Assembly: GCA_942492225.1 (NCBI GenBank)
Contig: CALODS010000007.1
Coordinates: forward strand, 22,018 to 86,017
Source: JAFGTX01 sp942492225
Lineage (GTDB): Bacteria; Bacillota; Clostridia; Peptostreptococcales; Acidaminobacteraceae
Length of the DNA stretch: 64,000 nucleotides
Direction: 5' to 3'
The notes under the pieces were generated by a model, which made no database searches, was not told the origin of the DNA, and worked only from the letters and a program-made list of their open reading frames with translations. Of this stretch, positions 60,297 through 64,000 are shown piece after piece; position 1 is the stretch's first letter, and each line of letters opens with the position of its first letter. The position numbers were made by a program, and so were the translations under genes.

Positions 60297-62981
60297 CTAC
60301 TTTGTATCAAACCAACTATCACCAACATTTAAATCTACTTTAAGAGGCACCACTAAAGACGCTGCCTCTTCCATATTTCTGATAATAATATCTTTAATTA
60401 TCTCTATTTCGTCATTCGTCGCATCAACGATTAATTCATCATGTACTTGCAATATCAGTTTTGATTTCAGTTGACGCTCTTTTAATTCGCTATGAACTTT
60501 AATCATCGCAATCTTCATAATATCCGCTGCAGTTCCTTGAATAGGCGTATTCATTGCTGTTCTTTCTGCAAATGATCTTAAGTTAAAGTTTTTGTGATTA
60601 ATTTCGGGAATTTGTCGTTTTCGATCAAACAATGTGGTTACAAACCCATTTTCACGACATTTTTCAATGGTACTATCCATAAATGATTTTACTTTACTAT
60701 ATTTTTCAAAATAGTGTTCAATATATGTCTTTGCCTCTGCACGACTTATATTTAAGTTTTCTGATAAACCATAATCACTCATGCCATATACAATACCAAA
60801 ATTTACTTCTTTTGCTCTACTTCTTTCCAAAGATGTTACTTCTTCAAGTGGCAAATTAAACACTTGTGAAGCAGTTAAAGCATGTACATCAATCTCTTCA
60901 ATAAAGGCGCGTTTCATGTTCTCATCATCAGACATATGTGCCAAAATTCTCAATTCAATCTGTGAGTAATCGGCATCGACTAACTGTTGTCCTTCACTTG
61001 GAACAAATATTTTTCTGATTTCTCTGCCTAGTGGCAAACGTATAGGAATATTTTGCATGTTTGGTTCTGTAGAACTTAATCGTCCTGTAACAGCAACTGT
61101 TTGATTTAAACTGGTATGAATCCTTCCTGTCTCAGGATTCACAACAGCCAATAAACCATCAATATACGTTGACTTAAGCTTTGTATAAGCTCTGTATTCT
61201 ACAATTAAATCAATAATTGGATGCTGTGAACGTATTTTCATCAGAATATCGTGACCTGTAGAATAGCCAGTTTTAGTCTTCTTAATCACAGGTAACTCCA
61301 ATTTTTCAAATAGAATTACACCAAGTTGCTTTGGTGATTTAATATTAAATGGCTCTCCTGAAAAACGAAAAATTTCTTCTTCAAGAGAAGTAATTTTTCC
61401 AATTAATTCTTCATCTAATTTATGAAGTACGTTTAAATCTACATTGAATCCATCGTATTCAATATCAGATAACACTTCAATCAATGGCATTTCAATATTA
61501 TTGTAAAGATCCTCTAATGCTTCTTGTTGAAGACGTTCTGTCAGTGCCTGTGTCATATCATAAATTGATTTAATATGTGCTTTACCATAGGCGATAATTT
61601 CCTCAATAGGCATCTCTGCATATTTTTTTTCTTTTGCGCCCTTACCAAGTAATTCCTCTTTTGTTAAAATTCTTTTGTTGAAATACTCTGCCGTTGCATC
61701 TGCAACTGAGTAATTATTCCATTCTGGATGCACTAAATAGGATGCAATATAACCATCAAATGTTAATCCTTTTAGCGCTATACCTGCATTTTTCAAGCTA
61801 ATAAAGTCCCGTTTGGTTTCATAACCAATTTTAGCAATGTCTTGGTTTTCAAAAAGTTCTTTTAGCGCCGCTAAACTGCCTTCAATCTCATTAAATGAAA
61901 CTGCAAGTCCTTTTTCACCACAACATGTGAAAAAACCATATAAAGGCTTCATTTGACGTACTGATTCTTTGTCATACAAAAGAAGATACATCACTTTCTT
62001 TGCTTTTTTGCTCGTTGCATATAACGTTTCAATATCTTCGAGTGAAGAAGCAAGCTTTAGGTCAAAATCAACATCAATGGCTTCACCAACAATGGGAACC
62101 TCACCATCTTCATTTTGAGGCATAAAATCCGCAATGAGATTTTTGAAGTTGTAACGCATAAAACTTTCTTCTAGCGCCACTGGATTTGGCTCTCCAATTT
62201 TCATCTCTTCCATATTAATTTCTACCGGTACATCTACCATAATAGTTGCTAACTGTTTACTTAAAATCGCTTGTTCAGCATATTCTTCTACCAATCCACG
62301 AATTCTCTTGTTTTCAATTTCATCACTTCTTGCAATCACCTGCTCCACTGTTTCTAGTTGTTGGAGTAATTTTGTTGCTGTTTTAGGACCTACTTTTGGT
62401 ATACCTGGAATATTATCCGATGTATCACCACTAAGCCCTTTAAAATCAATAATTTGGGCAGGTGTAATACCAAACTCTTCAAATACCAAATCGTCTGTAT
62501 AAGGGATAATTTCACTGATTCCCTTTTTAGTAATATATATCGTGATATTATCATCTACAAGTTGTAAGGCATCTTTGTCACCTGTAATTACAATAACTTC
62601 AACATCATTACGCGAACATGTTTTAGCCACTGTACCAATAAGATCATCTGCTTCGTAGCCTTGTAATTCCATACGATGAACCTTTAATAAATCTAACATT
62701 TCTTTTAATATTGGCATTTGAACACGTAGTTCATCTGGCATACCTGAACGTGTACCTTTATACTCTGTATATTGAAGGTGTCTAAATGTCGGACCCTTCA
62801 TATCAAAAGCAACGCTCAAATAAGTTGGTTGATACTCTTTGATAACCTTGTGTAACATTTTCAAAAATCCAAAAACGCCATTTATAGGTGTGCCATCCAA
62901 AGTTTTAAGTGTTGGTGGCATAGCAAAAAATGCGCGATTCACCAGACTATTGCCATCTATAATAATAATTCTTTCTTTCAC
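60297..62981 (-). CDS. polA: DNA polymerase I
   Basis: The 894-residue enzyme has the 5'-3' exonuclease domain (IIIIDGNSLVNRAFFAMP, ITGDKDALQLV, GLSGDTSDNIPGIPKVGPKT), a degenerate 3'-5' exonuclease domain (acidic residues absent in residues 300-470), and the family A polymerase with ADYSQIELRILAH, RSRAKEVNFGIVYGMS and LQVHDELIVDA. Loss of proofreading is usual in Gram-positive Pol I. The GTG start at 62981 is eight bases after AGGAG. It works in repair and Okazaki-fragment processing. Confidence 0.95.
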   Translation of the reverse strand: MKERIIIIDGNSLVNRAFFAMPPTLKTLDGTPINGVFGFLKMLHKVIKEYQPTYLSVAFDMKGPTFRHLQYTEYKGTRSGMPDELRVQMPILKEMLDLLKVHRMELQGYEADDLIGTVAKTCSRNDVEVIVITGDKDALQLVDDNITIYITKKGISEIIPYTDDLVFEEFGITPAQIIDFKGLSGDTSDNIPGIPKVGPKTATKLLQQLETVEQVIARSDEIENKRIRGLVEEYAEQAILSKQLATIMVDVPVEINMEEMKIGEPNPVALEESFMRYNFKNLIADFMPQNEDGEVPIVGEAIDVDFDLKLASSLEDIETLYATSKKAKKVMYLLLYDKESVRQMKPLYGFFTCCGEKGLAVSFNEIEGSLAALKELFENQDIAKIGYETKRDFISLKNAGIALKGLTFDGYIASYLVHPEWNNYSVADATAEYFNKRILTKEELLGKGAKEKKYAEMPIEEIIAYGKAHIKSIYDMTQALTERLQQEALEDLYNNIEMPLIEVLSDIEYDGFNVDLNVLHKLDEELIGKITSLEEEIFRFSGEPFNIKSPKQLGVILFEKLELPVIKKTKTGYSTGHDILMKIRSQHPIIDLIVEYRAYTKLKSTYIDGLLAVVNPETGRIHTSLNQTVAVTGRLSSTEPNMQNIPIRLPLGREIRKIFVPSEGQQLVDADYSQIELRILAHMSDDENMKRAFIEEIDVHALTASQVFNLPLEEVTSLERSRAKEVNFGIVYGMSDYGLSENLNISRAEAKTYIEHYFEKYSKVKSFMDSTIEKCRENGFVTTLFDRKRQIPEINHKNFNLRSFAERTAMNTPIQGTAADIMKIAMIKVHSELKERQLKSKLILQVHDELIVDATNDEIEIIKDIIIRNMEEAASLVVPLKVDLNVGDSWFDTK

Positions 62982-63131
62982 TGAATTCACTCCTTTTATT
63001 CATTCACAGATGATTACATTTTATCAGATTTGCGGCTATAAATACGGAAAACCACAAAAACAAGATTTCTCTTTGGTTTTTTCGTTAATAGCTTTTTTAT
63101 GTAAATTTTTTATAAGCATTGAACTTACTTT

Positions 63132-63858
63132 TTAATAATCGTAATGAACTGAGATATTCGCTGTAATTGTTAAATCACCAGTTTCAATAGGTGTTGCGAC
63201 AGATTCTTTTGCAACAGCCATATCCATAGTCATTTGCTCTCACAACGCCACCATAGTAATTTGCTTCTGAAACGCTGTATGGAATACTTGGTTTTTTACC
63301 AAATGTAGACATAATTGTTGTTGCTTTATCTTTGGCACTAATCATTGCATTTTTTAATGCTTGTTGGTAATAGATAGATTCATCTTTCACACTAAAATCA
63401 ATACTATTGATTCTATTGGCACCCGCTTTTGTCGATGCATCAATAACAGCACCTACTTTTGTAATGTCATTTACGGTTACTGTTAAAGTATTTGATACCA
63501 CATAATATTCTTTTTGAGTGTCATCACCATAATTTCTATTTTTATAGATATTATATTGTGACGTTTGTAAATCCTCTTCTTTTATACCGAGTGCTTTAAT
63601 TTCTTTGTTCACTTTATCCATTAGAGTCGCATTTTTTTGTTGTGCTATTGCTGCATCGTCATCTTGCGTTTCTACACCAATATTAATGGTCGCAACGTCA
63701 GGTTTTACAGTTATCTCACCAACACCTTGCACACTTACTAATCTTACTTCTGCATTCTCATCTACTGCAAACGATTGTGTTGGCATCATATTGCCACCAC
63801 TAAATACAACTAAACCTAACATTGCTATTAAACAGATACTTACTATAATTTTTTTCAT
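63132..63858 (-). pseudogene. SIMPL-domain (DUF541) secreted protein, frameshifted at the C-terminus
   Basis: The protein has a signal peptide (MKKIIVSICLIAMLGLVVFS) and a SIMPL domain: VQGVGEITVKPDVATINIGV, then YKNRNYGDDTQKEYYVVSNT, and AGANRINSIDFSVKDESIYY. The main frame stops early at 63184 with an unrelated tail. Removing one base near 63227 continues it as MDMAVAKESVATPIETGDLT ... SVHYDY to 63132, the expected end. Either a frameshift mutation or an indel error; the ATG at 63858 has AGGTGG upstream and overlaps the previous gene by four bases. Confidence 0.8.
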
Positions 63859-64000
63859 TTTTTCCACCTCATATATAATCTTCTAAGTGTAAATCCACCG
63901 ATTAATCCAACTGGTAATACTACAGGACTTGATGCTACTAACCATATGAAGAATACTTCTAAACTTTTAACTAATTGATTAACAGTATAGATAAATCCTT
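63855..64000 (-). CDS. membrane protein, C-terminal part (DUF4349-like)
   Basis: The last 47 codons of a gene run in from the window edge: GFIYTVNQLVKSLEVFFIWL and VASSPVVLPVGLIGGFTLRR. It is a membrane segment with a basic end, resembling the C-terminus of DUF4349 proteins. Its stop TGA overlaps the SIMPL start in ATGA, so the two are coupled. Confidence 0.6.
   Translation of the reverse strand, partial: GFIYTVNQLVKSLEVFFIWLVASSPVVLPVGLIGGFTLRRLYMRWKK

Overview
The window is AT-rich DNA of a Gram-positive, anaerobic, probably motile member of the Clostridia. The evidence is strong GGAGG ribosome sites, a T-box leader, an EFR1-type ferredoxin/flavodoxin, an NhaC antiporter, an IS3-family element and lipoproteins with clostridial lipoboxes. 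Species cannot be read from the sequence. Nearly all genes lie on the minus strand; the exceptions are a secreted muralytic-like protein, an AEC transporter and a NifX-like protein.

Positions 1-9150 form one end of a plasmid-like mobile element abutting a tRNA-Leu(GAG) gene. It carries a string of small and membrane proteins, a zinc-ribbon protein, a Replic_Relax-type initiator, a RepB/PriCT primase, an actin-like ParM with a small partner, and an AbrB-type regulator. It also holds several repeat families: GTACCCCA iteron-like repeats inside the primase gene, 15-bp repeats and a large inverted repeat beside the initiator gene, a 74-bp dispersed repeat and a 39-bp perfect direct repeat. A consensus promoter is followed by a 5'-half copy of tRNA-Leu and then the complete tRNA, which looks like the scar of an insertion.

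Positions 9760-21400 are chromosomal. A carA-carB-argC-GNAT-argB-argD operon makes carbamoyl phosphate and the arginine precursors. It is driven by a consensus promoter and an upstream T-box whose likely specifier is an Arg codon. The GNAT gene sits where argJ is normally found. An AEC transporter and two more GNAT genes follow.

Positions 21408-29606 look like a cyanophycin (Asp-Arg polymer) scavenging locus. It encodes a secreted cyanophycinase, a soluble chemoreceptor fused to a solute-binding domain, isoaspartyl dipeptidase, a sigma-54 activator (split by an A7 frameshift) and a YfcC-type transporter. Sigma-54 promoters with exact GG-N10-GC spacing precede the cyanophycinase and transporter genes. 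With the arg operon, this makes arginine supply a theme of the window: synthesis under T-box control, and recovery from a polymer under sigma-54 control.

Positions 29771-48441 hold a NifX-like protein, a possible aerolysin-like secreted protein, alkaline phosphatase, and an IS3-family copy that joins two truncated genes. Next is a LysR-controlled operon for a sugar acid or related organic acid (two transporters, an enolase-superfamily dehydratase, an alpha/beta hydrolase, an Old-Yellow-Enzyme reductase, DUF554). An operon of SDR, isochorismatase-DUF2785 fusion and EFR1 genes follows, beside a VOC protein.

Positions 48465-64000 begin with a second IS copy and a decayed stretch (metallophosphatase, small gene, PadR). 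Then come NhaC, an amidohydrolase lacking its first HxH motif, a two-component system, a DUF3829 lipoprotein, nicotinate phosphoribosyltransferase, coaE, polA, a SIMPL protein and the end of a membrane protein gene. At least nine single-base frameshifts, mostly in homopolymers, fall between 24 kb and 63.3 kb. Either this is a run of recent pseudogenes, or the assembly has uncorrected indels.
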